Shown one piece after another: positions 1 through 11,219 of a stretch of DNA of 64,000 bases. Where the stretch lies: contig PMZR01000058.1 in assembly GCA_003170135.1 (NCBI GenBank), positions 1-64,000 of the forward strand, written 5' to 3'. The notes below the pieces were generated by a model, which had not been told where the DNA came from, ran no database searches, and saw only the letters and a list, made by a program, of their open reading frames with translations. This DNA comes from Acidobacteriota bacterium. GTDB lineage: Bacteria; Acidobacteriota; Vicinamibacteria; Vicinamibacterales; Fen-181. The position numbers and the translations under genes were made by a program. The first letter of the stretch is position 1. Each line of letters starts with the position of its first letter.

Positions 1-332
1 GTGATGTCGGACGGCATCAGGTCCGGCGTGAACTGGATGCGCTTGAACGACAGGTGCAGCACCTGCGCCAGCGTCTTGATGAGCAGCGTCTTGGCCAGCC
101 CGGGGACGCCCGTGATCAGGCAATGGCCGCCGGTGAAGAGCGCGATGAGCACCTGCTCGATCACCTCGTCCTGGCCGACGATCACCTTGCGGATCTCGGA
201 GAGGATCCGCTGCCGCCCTTCGCCGACGCGCTCGGCCAATCCGGCCGCCGCGACATTGTCTTCCGCCAGTGTGCCGTCCACGCGTGCCTCGCTTTCACTC
301 GCCTCGTCTTTTCGGGCTGCAGCCGCTGTCAA
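1..332 (-). CDS. MoxR-family AAA+ ATPase (N-terminal part, runs off the window)
   Basis: The minus strand encodes the N-terminus of a MoxR-type AAA+ ATPase. Visible are the family-typical stretch [20 protein letters not shown] and then a Walker A region GVPGLAKT, followed by [15 protein letters not shown], a MoxR signature. These ATPases act as chaperone-like factors for VWA-domain and metalloprotein maturation in the cytoplasm. The gene is cut by the window edge, so Walker B and the C-terminal lid are not seen. The start is uncertain: a TTG at 332 overlaps the stop of the DUF4159 gene, and a GTG at 281 has a GAGG element just upstream. Co-direction with the DUF4159 and TPR-peptidase genes fits an operon. 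Confidence 0.85.
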   Translation of the reverse strand, partial: MTAAAARKDEASESEARVDGTLAEDNVAAAGLAERVGEGRQRILSEIRKVIVGQDEVIEQVLIALFTGGHCLITGVPGLAKTLLIKTLAQVLHLSFKRIQFTPDLMPSDI

Positions 333-1243
333 TGCGTCAGCGCATACATGATTTCGTTGATGTACATCCGGTACGCGTCGGCGCTGTGCTTGACGTATCC
401 GGGGTACTCGGTCGAGTTCGACCACTCGACGCCGTCGCCCATGTCGGTGTTGAAGTTGATGAATACCATCGGGCGCCCGTTGTCGTCGAAGATCGTCCGC
501 AGGTGCGGTTCCACGCCGCCCTTCTCCCAGGTGCGACCGGCCAGGAACGACCCGAGCCCGGGGACCTGCGGGTACTTCTCGAGCGCGTAGAAGCACGTGA
601 ACACGGGGTGCGGCGGGGTCAGCTCGACGATCGGGCGGTCCGGAAAGACCTTCCGCAGCTGCCGTTCGAGATTGTCCCACTCGTACGGACCGTGCGAGTC
701 GTCTGTCGTCATCGTGCCGCCGCGCAGCAGGTACTCGCGCAGCGTGGATGCGTCCTTGTCGGTCAGGGACAGGTTCTGGCCTGCCTCGACGAAGTAAATC
801 CACGGGTAGAGAAACAGGTTCGGATCCTCGATCGGGACGATGACCGGATCGGCGACGCGGACCGACGTGAGGCTGCGCATGCGGCGCGTGAGGTTCTGAT
901 CGGCCGCCGGCGCGTCGATGAACCAGGGCTCGCCAAAGTCCGAAAACGAGAAGCGGCTGCCTTCGGTCCGGTAGTGGTACTTCACGCGCACGAAACGCCA
1001 TTCAATATCGGCAAACCGCGGATCGGGAGGACCCGTGACCATCTTCGGCTCGGGCGGGAGCGCCTGTTCCTGCCCCGCAATCGCCTTCGCGCGGGGACCG
1101 GCGAGCAGTGCCGCGGCGGCGATGGACAGCGCGACAACAAACAGAGCGGTCCGCGCCGATCGCCCCGAGGGCGTCGGGGCCCCCGGTTCCCGATCGCTCA
1201 TCCCTGACCCTCGCTCGTTCACCGGTCCCTGACCGCCCGTCAT
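329..1243 (-). CDS. DUF4159 domain-containing exported protein
   Basis: This 304-residue protein has an N-terminal hydrophobic segment ([19 protein letters not shown]) consistent with a signal peptide or anchor. A DUF4159 region follows, beginning [15 protein letters not shown] and containing [21 protein letters not shown]4159 has a glutamine-amidotransferase-like fold but no proven reaction, so no enzymatic role is claimed. The start at 1243 overlaps the upstream TPR-peptidase stop by ATGA and has a strong GGAGGGG ribosome site. An internal ATG at 1201 is an alternative. The neighbouring MoxR gene suggests membership of the MoxR/DUF58/DUF4159 cluster common in Acidobacteriota and Bacteroidota, with the remaining partners outside the window. 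Confidence 0.85.
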   Translation of the reverse strand: MTGGQGPVNERGSGMSDREPGAPTPSGRSARTALFVVALSIAAAALLAGPRAKAIAGQEQALPPEPKMVTGPPDPRFADIEWRFVRVKYHYRTEGSRFSFSDFGEPWFIDAPAADQNLTRRMRSLTSVRVADPVIVPIEDPNLFLYPWIYFVEAGQNLSLTDKDASTLREYLLRGGTMTTDDSHGPYEWDNLERQLRKVFPDRPIVELTPPHPVFTCFYALEKYPQVPGLGSFLAGRTWEKGGVEPHLRTIFDDNGRPMVFINFNTDMGDGVEWSNSTEYPGYVKHSADAYRMYINEIMYALTH

Positions 1244-3795
1244 CGTTCCCCTCCCACCAGCTTGAGCAGCAGTTCCTGCGCGCGTTCGTAGGAGGGTGCC
1301 CGTTCCAGCACCGCCAGCGTTTCCTGCTTGGCCTTTGCGGCGTTGCCGGCCAGCAGATACGCCTCGGCCAGGTCGCAGCGGTTCGCCCCCGCGTCGCCCG
1401 GCCCTGCCGCGACTGCCGCGCGCAACTCGCGGATCGCCCCGGCGGCGTCGCCGCGTTTCATGGCCAGCCTGCCCAGCGTGGCGTGCGCGTCCGCATCGAA
1501 CGGATCGAGCGCCGCGATGCGCGCCCATACGCGTTGCGCGCGCACCGGGTCCTGGTCCGGCCCGTCCATGATGCCCGCCATGTGTCGCGCCAGGTCGATG
1601 TTCACCGGATCCTGCGCGAGCTGTTTGTCCATCTGGCCGAGCTCCGCCGGCACGTCGCCCCGCTCGCCCGCGATGTCGGCGAGCACGGCGTGCGGACTGT
1701 CATTCCCGGTCGCTGCCGGAAACAGATCCGCCGCCCGGGTGAGCGCCTGCGTCGCCCCGTCGAGGTCCCCCTGCCGGCGCAACGCGAGACCGAGTTCGAG
1801 TTGCACCTCGTAGCTGTCGGCGTGCTGCGCCGCCAGCGCTTTCATCTCGTCGAGTGAGGCGCGCTCGAGCGGCAGGCCGAGCGGCGCGAGCGCGCGCCGC
1901 ACCTGCCCGAACGACTGATCGAGCGAGCGCGCAAACCCGGCCTGGAGCTGGTCGAGGTTGACGCCCAGCGCGCGTGAGAACGCACTCTCCTCGCCAACGC
2001 CGCCGGCAAAGCTGCGGACGAGCGCGTTGAACTTCGCCTGGCCGTAGGTGTCGATGAGGTAGCCGACGATCAGCCCGGCCTGGTAATAGGCGAGCGCGAT
2101 GGTCCGCGGATCCGCGAAGCTCCCCTCGATGTCGCGGATGGCGGGCAGGTCGCTGTGCGCGAGGGCCCGCACGAACGCCTCGTCCATCGGCCGGCGCCAT
2201 TCCGGTCGCGCGCGCTGCTCTTCGTACACCGAGATGCCTTCGGTCAACCACCGCGGCACCCGCTGGTTGGACATCTGGAGCGTGATGACGTGCGTCAGCT
2301 CGTGCCACAGCGTGGCGCCCCACTCGAACGTGCCCGGCGGCCGGGCCTTCGGCGAATCGAGCGTCACGACGCGGCCGAAGCACGCGCCGAGCGCGCCGAC
2401 CAGGCCCGGAAGGCCGAGATTGCGCACGGCAAAATCGTCATGGTGCGGAAACACCTCGATGAGGACCGGGCCCGCCGGCGTGAAGCCGTACTTCGCGGAG
2501 AGCGTCTGCAGGGCGTCGTGGGCGAGCGCGATGACCGGCTCCTTGAGCACGGCCGATTCGCGACGGTCGAGGCGCAGGACGAGGTCGCCGTCCCGGAACG
2601 TCTCGAACTGCTGCAGCGCGTCGAGCACCGCCAGCAGGTTGTAAATGACCGCGTCGTACGGGTCGGCATCGAACGCCTGCTTCAACACGGCGCGGGCCTC
2701 GTCTTCCTCGCCCGTGCGCAGCAGGTCCATGCCAAAATCCGCCCGCGCCTGCACATTGTCCGGATCGAGCGCCACCGCCTTGCGCGAAAGCGCCACGGCA
2801 TCGTCGAAGCGATAGTGATGCGCCAGTTGCGCGGCGACGACGCGGTAGGCTTCGCCATAGGTGCGGTTGATGGCGAGGGCACGGGAGATGGCCCGCTCGA
2901 ACTCCGCCGGCCGGTCGTCGAGGTACGCAATCGCCGCCACGATCGCGTGGGCTTCCAGGTTGCGGGCATTGACGGCGAGCGCGCGCTCAGCCGATTGGCG
3001 CGCGGCGTCCTCGTAGCCCGCGTCAAGCAGGAGATCGGCAAGCAGCACGTTCGCGTCGGCAGACGAGGGATTCACCTCGAGGGCATGGCGCACGGAGGCG
3101 AGCGCGGCGGCGAGATCGTCGTCGGCGGTCGCGCGGGCGAGCCCCACGAGCGCGTCCACGAACCGCGGGTCGCTCTGCAGGGCCGCCTTGAAGCAACGGC
3201 TTGCCTCGTCGCGGTTGTGCTTTTCGAGGAAGAGTTCGCCCCAGGCCGTGTTCGTCGGCGGATCGTCGGGCGCGCGGGCGGCCGCCTGGCGGAACGCCTC
3301 GTTGGCGGCGCGAAACTCGCCGAGCGCGCGTGCGGCCCGGCCCGCTCGCAGCAATTGCTCGGGCGTGTCGGCGTCCGCGAGTGCGACCAGGGGCAGCAGC
3401 AGGCGACCGGCCTCCGCTTTCCGCCCGTGGTGCTGGAGAAGCAGGCCCAGCTCGAGGGCCGACTCGCTGGCCGGATGCCGGCCCGCCGCCGCGGTCAGGA
3501 TCGCTTCGGCATCCTGGTCGCGCCCGGTGGCCAGGGCCGCCCTGGCCCTGAGCGCCGCGCAGTCGGGATCGTCGGCCGCAGCGTGCCCGAGCATCGTCTC
3601 GACATCGGCGTAGCGACCCTCGTTGAACGCTCGGCGCGCCGCACCGAGATCGGGCCTCGAGCCGGCTGGCACGGCGACCGCCTGCGCCCGCGCACGGCCT
3701 GGTCCGAGGGCGAGGACCAGGGCCGCAAAGACCAGGACAATCGCTGAACGCCCGACGCGCACGAACACCTCGCCGTCCGGGTCGTACCCCGCCAT
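1240..3795 (-). CDS. TPR-repeat exported zinc metallopeptidase (gluzincin type)
   Basis: The product is about 851 residues with a signal-peptide-like start (SAIVLVFAALVLALGPGRARAQA). Multiple tetratricopeptide repeats fill the first half. A peptidase domain at about residues 440-640 contains HELTH near residue 497 and WLTEGISVYEE about 25 residues later, which supplies the third zinc ligand of a gluzincin HExxH...E site. More TPRs follow to the C-terminus. TPR-flanked MA-clan peptidases of this kind are expected in the periplasm or outer envelope; the substrate is unknown. The ATG at 3795 was chosen because it precedes the signal sequence; a GTG at 3849 is possible. The gene is translationally coupled to the DUF4159 gene. 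The 180 bp upstream hold nothing recognisable. Confidence 0.85.
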   Translation of the reverse strand: MAGYDPDGEVFVRVGRSAIVLVFAALVLALGPGRARAQAVAVPAGSRPDLGAARRAFNEGRYADVETMLGHAAADDPDCAALRARAALATGRDQDAEAILTAAAGRHPASESALELGLLLQHHGRKAEAGRLLLPLVALADADTPEQLLRAGRAARALGEFRAANEAFRQAAARAPDDPPTNTAWGELFLEKHNRDEASRCFKAALQSDPRFVDALVGLARATADDDLAAALASVRHALEVNPSSADANVLLADLLLDAGYEDAARQSAERALAVNARNLEAHAIVAAIAYLDDRPAEFERAISRALAINRTYGEAYRVVAAQLAHHYRFDDAVALSRKAVALDPDNVQARADFGMDLLRTGEEDEARAVLKQAFDADPYDAVIYNLLAVLDALQQFETFRDGDLVLRLDRRESAVLKEPVIALAHDALQTLSAKYGFTPAGPVLIEVFPHHDDFAVRNLGLPGLVGALGACFGRVVTLDSPKARPPGTFEWGATLWHELTHVITLQMSNQRVPRWLTEGISVYEEQRARPEWRRPMDEAFVRALAHSDLPAIRDIEGSFADPRTIALAYYQAGLIVGYLIDTYGQAKFNALVRSFAGGVGEESAFSRALGVNLDQLQAGFARSLDQSFGQVRRALAPLGLPLERASLDEMKALAAQHADSYEVQLELGLALRRQGDLDGATQALTRAADLFPAATGNDSPHAVLADIAGERGDVPAELGQMDKQLAQDPVNIDLARHMAGIMDGPDQDPVRAQRVWARIAALDPFDADAHATLGRLAMKRGDAAGAIRELRAAVAAGPGDAGANRCDLAEAYLLAGNAAKAKQETLAVLERAPSYERAQELLLKLVGGER

Positions 3796-4036
3796 CGAGG
3801 ACCGGAGATTAACCCGGTCGCCGCGCTCTGGTACGAGAAACCCTTGCACGCGAAGTGCAAGCTCGGTGCCGTCGGATGGGCTACGGCGCCGAGCTGCGAA
3901 ACGTCAGCCGAATCGCAGATTCGCTTTGTGATGGGCAAGATCGATGTCAGCCGCTGGACGTTGGTCGCTCGGCACTTTCGAGGCGTGAAAGAGCACATAC
4001 AAAGGTGGGCGCCGGCGCCACCGCGTTCGGCCCCGT

Positions 4037-5257
4037 TCAGAAGGTCCGCGTTTCAGTGACAAATCTCGCGCCGCGCTGAACGGGGCTCGAACCCCTGAGG
4101 TGGCGCTGCGAGCCGCGGCCAACGTCGCCCGCAATCCGCACGATCTGGCGAATGGAGGCCGGACACACCGTGGCCACGCGCGATGCCATGGCAACTGCGC
4201 GCGGCCCCGAGACGAGCAGTCGGATACTGCGATTGAAGCGCTGCTTCCAGCGGAATTCGCGTGCGCGCTGCCCGGCCAGCCATTCATGCGGCGAACGCGT
4301 GTCGCCGGCGAGTGCCAGCAGCGCTGACTCGGCGGCCAGTTCGCCACCCCGTACGGCGAAGTACATGCCGTCCCCGGTCATCGGATCGATGAAACCGGCC
4401 GCATCACCGGCGAGCAGCAGCCCGGGCATGCCGGCGGCGGTCGAATCAACCGCCAGGGGACCGAGCGCGATCGGGCACGTGACGGCAAGGGCGCCGGCAA
4501 ATCGCGGTCCCAATATCGGATCGCGACCGATCTCCGCGGCCAGCAGGTCGCCGAGGTCCCGCTGCCCGCGCAGCGCCGCACGATCCGGCGTCACCAGGCA
4601 GACGTTGGTCATGCCTCCCGGCAACGGCGCCAGGCCGAAGTACCGGCCGGCCCGCACGTGCATTTCGCCCAGTGAGGACATGCCGCAGACGCGTTCGTAA
4701 TAGCCGCCAACGGCCCAGCGGCGCGGCCCGGCCGGATGGCGCGCAAGGCCAAGGCCGAAGGCGAGTGCCGAGTGGCGGCCCTCGGCGGCAATCGTCAGGC
4801 GGGCGGGGATCGCACGGGCGTTGCGGCCCGCCTGCCGGACGCGCACCCCGGCCACGTCCTGGCCGCCGCGCCTTCCACCGAACAGCGCTCCCTCGACGCG
4901 GACGTTGTCTTCGAACTCGACGCCCGCGGCGATCGCCTGCTGCACCAGCCACCAATCCAGGTCGCCGCGGCTGATGAAGCGGCCGTGCACCCCCTGCGGG
5001 TAGCGCGACTCGATTCGTGCACCGCGCTCCCCCGTCACGATCATGCCGTCGGCCGGAAGACCTCGTCTTTCGGCGAACCGGGACAGTCCGAGGCGCCCAA
5101 GCAGGGCCAGCGTGCCCGGGTTCAGGCTGTCGCCGCACAGCTTCGGGCGCGGAAACCGCGCGCGGTCGAGCATCAGCACGCACGCGCCGGCCCGAGCCAG
5201 CACGATGCCGGCAACACAGCCCGCAGGACCCGCACCTGAAATGAGGACGTCAATCAT
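4037..5257 (-). CDS. FAD-dependent oxidoreductase, geranylgeranyl-reductase family
   Basis: This 406-residue flavoprotein begins with an FAD-binding Rossmann motif (VLISGAGPAGCVAGIVLARAG). It has the later FAD-contact motif LLLAGDAAGFIDPMTGDGM, diagnostic for the geranylgeranyl reductase / p-hydroxybenzoate-hydroxylase-like superfamily. PKLCGDSLNPG near residue 40 resembles the conserved PRxKxCG loop of the GGR subgroup. Family members reduce isoprenoid chains or oxidise aromatic or halogenated substrates, and the substrate here cannot be read from sequence. It stands alone, divergent from lon with 359 bp between them. The C-terminal 30 residues are low in homology-like features. Confidence 0.85.
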   Translation of the reverse strand: MIDVLISGAGPAGCVAGIVLARAGACVLMLDRARFPRPKLCGDSLNPGTLALLGRLGLSRFAERRGLPADGMIVTGERGARIESRYPQGVHGRFISRGDLDWWLVQQAIAAGVEFEDNVRVEGALFGGRRGGQDVAGVRVRQAGRNARAIPARLTIAAEGRHSALAFGLGLARHPAGPRRWAVGGYYERVCGMSSLGEMHVRAGRYFGLAPLPGGMTNVCLVTPDRAALRGQRDLGDLLAAEIGRDPILGPRFAGALAVTCPIALGPLAVDSTAAGMPGLLLAGDAAGFIDPMTGDGMYFAVRGGELAAESALLALAGDTRSPHEWLAGQRAREFRWKQRFNRSIRLLVSGPRAVAMASRVATVCPASIRQIVRIAGDVGRGSQRHLRGSSPVQRGARFVTETRTF

Positions 5258-5616
5258 CTCTCGTCACTGGAATCACGGGGCGATGACAATCGCCCGCCCT
5301 CACGCCTGTGCTAGCCCGATGCCAACGCCGCGCCCTGCACACGTCCGGGGGAATGCGCGCAAATCCGCCTGAAAGGTGCGGGACAGAGGCCTGCTGAACC
5401 CGATCGTGCCCAGGACGCTTTCGCGCCGCGTAATCCCGCCGTGCGAGGGCAGTAAGTTCGCCGAGCGTTTTGCGACTGCCCGACAAACGCGCGACTGGTC
5501 CTCGGGGCCGCCGCTCCTCAAACTTGCACGGCGCGAGCCCGCGCCGGACCTCGCCCACGGCGCGCTGCTTCCGCTGAGCGCCCGGTCGATCAGCTGTGCG
5601 ACAATGTTCCACGAGC
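5258..5616. other. Intergenic region between the divergent flavoprotein and lon genes
   Basis: No convincing gene lies in these 359 bp. A 124-codon minus-strand frame exists (5250-5624) but has no domain-like composition and overlaps both flanking starts, so it was not called. The region should hold the two divergent promoters. A GACAAT at 5600-5605 is a weak -10 candidate for lon. No CIRCE-type inverted repeat or sigma-32-like motif was found. Confidence 0.5.
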
Positions 5617-7995
<2,379 letters not shown>

Positions 7996-7997
7996 AG

Positions 7998-9146
7998 ATG
8001 AGGGCGGCCTTGTCGATCGCCTTCTACATCTCCGGTCATGGCTTCGGCCATGCGTCGCGTGACATCGAGGTCCTGAACGCCCTGCTCGATCGGCGGCCGG
8101 ATCTGCCCGTCGTCGTGCGGACGCCCGCGGCGCGGTGGCTGTTCGACTTGACGTTGCGACATCCCGTGCAGTTAGAGTCCGCCGAGACCGACACTGGCAT
8201 CGTGCAGATCGACAGCCTCCATCTCGACATCACGGCGAGCGTGCGGCGCGCGGCCTGCTTCTATCGGGATCTCGACACGAGAGCCGAGACGGAAGCCGCG
8301 AGGCTGGGACGCGCGGGTACGCGGCTCGTGGTTGCCGACATCCCGCCGCTGGCGTTCCGGGCGGCCGCGCTCGCCGGCGTTCCCGCGATCGCCCTCGGCA
8401 ACTTCACCTGGGATTGGATCTACGACGGGTACGCCCAGATGTCGGCCGACGCGCCCCACCTGGTCCCGGCGTTACGCCAGGCATACGAAACGGCGGCGAT
8501 CGCGTTGCGCCTGCCGATGCACGGTGGCTTCGCCTCGATCCGAACGATTCGCGACATTCCCTGGGTCGCGCGGCAATCGCGCCGGGATCCGCGTGAAGTT
8601 CGAACGGCGCTCGGGCTGCCCGGCGATCGCCGCCTCGCGCTGTTGTCCTTTGGCGGTTACGGCCTCGACGGCCTCGACCTCGATCGCGTTGACACCCGAG
8701 GCGACTACCTGCTCCTGACGACCGGCGCTCCCAGCCCGGCTCGGCGTCATCCGCAGGTGGCGCAGGCGGCGGTGACTCACCACCGCAATGTCGCCTGCAT
8801 CGATGAACGCCTGCTCTACGAGTCCGGCCTCCGCTACGAGGATCTGGTCGCCGCCGTGGACGTCGTCGTCACCAAGCCCGGCTACGGCATCATCGCCGAG
8901 TGCATCGCCAACGATACGGCGATGCTCTACACCTCGCGCGGCCGGTTCGCCGAATACGAAGTCCTCGTGGACGGCCTGCCGCGTGTCGTGCGCTCGCGCT
9001 TCATCAGCCAGGACGATCTGTACGCCGGCCGCTGGCGCGCGCCTCTCGACGCGCTGCTCGACCAGCCTCCGCCGCCCGTGCGCCCCGCCACCAACGGCGC
9101 CGAGGTGGCCGCCGGCGTCATCCTCGAGATGCTCGACCGGCACTAG
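7998..9146 (+). CDS. Glycosyltransferase-like protein, MurG / arabinokinase-N-domain type
   Basis: This 382-residue protein begins IAFYISGHGFGHASRDIEVL, closely resembling the GT-B-like N-terminal domain of plant L-arabinokinase and related MurG-fold glycosyltransferases (YVTGHGFGHATR...). The arabinokinase-like segment ALGNFTWDWIYDGY is also present at about residue 135. The C-terminal half carries the donor-site-like VVTKPGYGIIAECIAN. The GHMP kinase domain of arabinokinase is absent. It probably transfers a nucleotide sugar, but donor and acceptor are unknown. It starts two bases after the lon stop and is likely its operon partner, although a functional link to proteolysis is not evident. 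Confidence 0.8.
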   Translation: MRAALSIAFYISGHGFGHASRDIEVLNALLDRRPDLPVVVRTPAARWLFDLTLRHPVQLESAETDTGIVQIDSLHLDITASVRRAACFYRDLDTRAETEAARLGRAGTRLVVADIPPLAFRAAALAGVPAIALGNFTWDWIYDGYAQMSADAPHLVPALRQAYETAAIALRLPMHGGFASIRTIRDIPWVARQSRRDPREVRTALGLPGDRRLALLSFGGYGLDGLDLDRVDTRGDYLLLTTGAPSPARRHPQVAQAAVTHHRNVACIDERLLYESGLRYEDLVAAVDVVVTKPGYGIIAECIANDTAMLYTSRGRFAEYEVLVDGLPRVVRSRFISQDDLYAGRWRAPLDALLDQPPPPVRPATNGAEVAAGVILEMLDRH

Positions 9147-9164
9147 CGCGGCGCCCTCGTCCCG

Positions 9165-9234
9165 CCTTCCGCCTTCCGCCTGCCGCCTTCCGCCTTCCAC
9201 CTTCCACCTTCCACCTTCCCCATTCCCCATTCCC
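9165..9234. repeat. Heptanucleotide tandem array, ten CCTTCCN-type units
   Basis: Ten successive 7-bp units fill the gap between the glycosyltransferase and thioesterase genes: CCTTCCG twice, CCTGCCG, CCTTCCG, CCTTCCA three times, CCTTCCC, CATTCCC twice. The register is exact throughout. It is one of nine arrays in this window with the same 7-bp period but different units. It is not CRISPR because there are no spacers. Confidence 0.9.
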
Positions 9235-9258
9235 TCTCCCCCGTCCTACACTTGCATC

Positions 9259-9744
9259 ATGAGCCGCTCGACCGACGACCGCGCGTCCGACCTCACGCCC
9301 GTCGATCCCTTTCCACGCCTGGCCGGAGGCGGGGCGTTCGTGTCAGGCGACCCGACGAGCGATCGACTGCGCGTGAGCTATTTCCATCGCGCCAGTGACA
9401 ACGTGTTGGTGGCACAGGTGTGGTTCGGGCCCGGCACCGAGGGTCCGCCCGGCCACGCGCACGGCGGCAGCGTCGCATCGGCGCTGGACGAGGCGATGGG
9501 CGGTGCCGCGTGGCACGCCGGCTACGCGGTGGTGGCCGCGCGCCTCACGATCGACTTTCGCCAGATGGTGCCGATCGGCCTGACGGCCACGATCGAAGCC
9601 CGCATCGAGCAGGTGGATGGCCGCAAGATCCGCACGCGCGGCCGGCTGACGGGCGAGGATGGAACGGTCTACGCGGACGGCGACGGCTTGTTCATCGTCC
9701 TCGAGGCTGGCCAGCTCGACCGCTTGGCGGGACGTTCGCGCTGA
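9259..9744 (+). CDS. PaaI-type hotdog-fold thioesterase
   Basis: This 161-residue protein has the hotdog thioesterase layout. GPPGHAHGGSVASALDEAMGG (about residues 65-85) is the usual HGG helix region, and LTIDFRQMVPIG lies in the central strand. The family hydrolyses acyl-CoA thioesters in the cytoplasm, and the acyl group is unknown. HGG followed by an acidic residue on the same helix fits the catalytic arrangement of the PaaI/YdiI subfamilies. The ATG at 9259 follows the heptamer array. The gene is monocistronic, converging on the parA-linked membrane-protein gene. Confidence 0.85.
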   Translation: MSRSTDDRASDLTPVDPFPRLAGGGAFVSGDPTSDRLRVSYFHRASDNVLVAQVWFGPGTEGPPGHAHGGSVASALDEAMGGAAWHAGYAVVAARLTIDFRQMVPIGLTATIEARIEQVDGRKIRTRGRLTGEDGTVYADGDGLFIVLEAGQLDRLAGRSR

Positions 9745-9765
9745 CGCGGGTGGGGGGCGAGGAGT

Positions 9766-10113
9766 TCAATGCCGCGTGCGCGAATCCACGATCCAGACGA
9801 CCGGGGCGATCATGGCCACCATCGTAAACGCCAGCGGCGCCACCATGATGCTGACGCCGGTCTCAATCCAACCGGGCATCGATTTCCCCGTCCGTGATAC
9901 GGAGCACGCGGCGGACCGCTCGCGGGGCGCGGTGGCGGACCTGGCGGGCGGCGCAGCCACCTGTTCGACAGGAACCGCGACGCCATGGTCGGCGACGGGA
10001 CCCGTGGACGCATGCGGGGCGGCGCGCTCGACGGCATCTGCGGCGTCGGGGGTTCCAGCATCGGAGCGGTAGACCCACCGCGCGTCGCGCCCGCCGACGT
10101 CGGCGCGCGCCAC
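9766..10113 (-). CDS. Small predicted membrane protein downstream of parA
   Basis: A GTG one base after the parA stop opens a 115-codon frame. It has an Ala/Pro-rich, disordered-looking N-terminal two thirds and one hydrophobic segment near the C-terminus (GVSIMVAPLAFTMVAMIAPV) ending VVWIVDSRTRH. This looks like a single-pass or tail-anchored membrane protein. No family is recognised. Tight spacing after parA suggests translation coupling, so a role as a membrane partner of the ParA ATPase is an inference only. GC-rich third positions continue through the frame, which supports coding, but a long GC-rich chance frame remains possible. Confidence 0.5.
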   Translation of the reverse strand: MARADVGGRDARWVYRSDAGTPDAADAVERAAPHASTGPVADHGVAVPVEQVAAPPARSATAPRERSAACSVSRTGKSMPGWIETGVSIMVAPLAFTMVAMIAPVVWIVDSRTRH

Positions 10114-10114
10114 G

Positions 10115-10933
10115 TCAAACGATGGTCTGGTCCTTCTCGATCGTGGTGTCGTCGCCGGCTCCCGAGCCTGGGGCATCGGCGAGCCCTCCCCCGATGAATC
10201 GGACGAAGGCGTCGAAGTCTTCGGCCGCCCGGCTCCGCGGCGCGTATTCCCAGATCGTTTGCCGTTGGGTGATGGCATAGGTCACATCGATGCATTGCCG
10301 GATGCCGCGGTGGTACACCCGTTCCCGCATCTCCACATCCTCGGCCAGGGCCGCGAACGTCGCGCGCGTGGCGTTGGTCGACCCGTTCACGGCCGTCGGC
10401 AGCACGGCCAGCAGGTCGAGCCGCCGTTCCGGCCACAATTCGCGAATCTGGCGAATGCCGGCGAGCGTCTGTCGCGCGCCGAGCACCGCCATGCCGTCCA
10501 TGTCGACCGGGATGATGACGCCCGACGCGCACAGGAGCGCGTTGTAGGTGAGCAGGTTCATGGCCGGCGAACTGTCGATGATGACCGCGTCGTAGCCGGC
10601 GACGGCCTTCAATCGCCGCGCCAGGATCGTCTCGCGGTGCGGCGCACCGGCCAATTGCGACTCGAGCGCGAAGGCCGCCGGCGTGGACGGAATCAGATCG
10701 AGCCGCTCGCGCACGCCGCGCACGACGACCTCGTCGAAGGACGCCTCGCCACGCATCAGGTCGCACAGGGTGCGCTCGTGACGCACGCCGAGCGCGTAGC
10801 CGATGTTGCCCTGCGGATCGGTGTCGACCAGCAGCACGTGCCCCCCTTGTCGCGCGAGGCCGGCCGCCAGGTGAATCGCGGTGGTTGTCTTGCCGACCCC
10901 GCCCTTCATGTTGACGATCGCGATCTGGAGCAT
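10115..10933 (-). CDS. ParA/Soj-family ATPase (orphan)
   Basis: This 272-residue ParA-family ATPase has a deviant Walker A at residues 10-16 (KGGVGKT), DTDPQGN at about 40-46 and a Walker B-like AVIIDSSPAMN. These proteins form ATP-dependent dimers on DNA or membranes to position chromosomes, plasmids or protein complexes. No parB or parS-like element is adjacent, so this is more likely an orphan positioning ATPase than the chromosomal segregation gene. The ATG at 10933 was chosen because it directly precedes the first strand, LQIAIVNMKGG; a longer frame upstream adds 64 residues without homology. A small membrane-protein gene follows immediately. Confidence 0.9.
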   Translation of the reverse strand: MLQIAIVNMKGGVGKTTTAIHLAAGLARQGGHVLLVDTDPQGNIGYALGVRHERTLCDLMRGEASFDEVVVRGVRERLDLIPSTPAAFALESQLAGAPHRETILARRLKAVAGYDAVIIDSSPAMNLLTYNALLCASGVIIPVDMDGMAVLGARQTLAGIRQIRELWPERRLDLLAVLPTAVNGSTNATRATFAALAEDVEMRERVYHRGIRQCIDVTYAITQRQTIWEYAPRSRAAEDFDAFVRFIGGGLADAPGSGAGDDTTIEKDQTIV

Positions 10934-11170
10934 GTCGGGGTACCGAAGAGTGCTGATGGCGCCGGAGCCCTGGGGCCGAACGGGAGCAGGGCCATTGCAT
11001 GCCCGTTTCGCCCGCTGCCGACCACGCGTTGCAAGCGCGTGTATCGACGCGCGGCAAGCCGGCGTGCCCCGGTGGCATCCGGGTGCATCACGAAGATCCG
11101 GGAGTTGCCGGCCGGTTTGGAGCAATCGGGCGATCTTCGAGTAAGGTCACACGAAAGCCCGGCCGTTCGG

Positions 11171-11176
11171 TATAAT
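11171..11176 (+). promoter_or_regulatory. Candidate -10 element for ilvE
   Basis: A perfect TATAAT lies 44 bases upstream of the ilvE start. No good -35 hexamer is seen at 16-18 bp spacing, so an activator may be needed. Confidence 0.5.
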
Positions 11177-11219
11177 GCGCCGGCCATCTGAGAGCAGCGA
11201 ACACGTCGAGAGGGATTTC

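Noticed and set aside
9165-9234. Possible CRISPR array
   Set aside because: Units are contiguous 7-mers without spacers and no cas genes are present.
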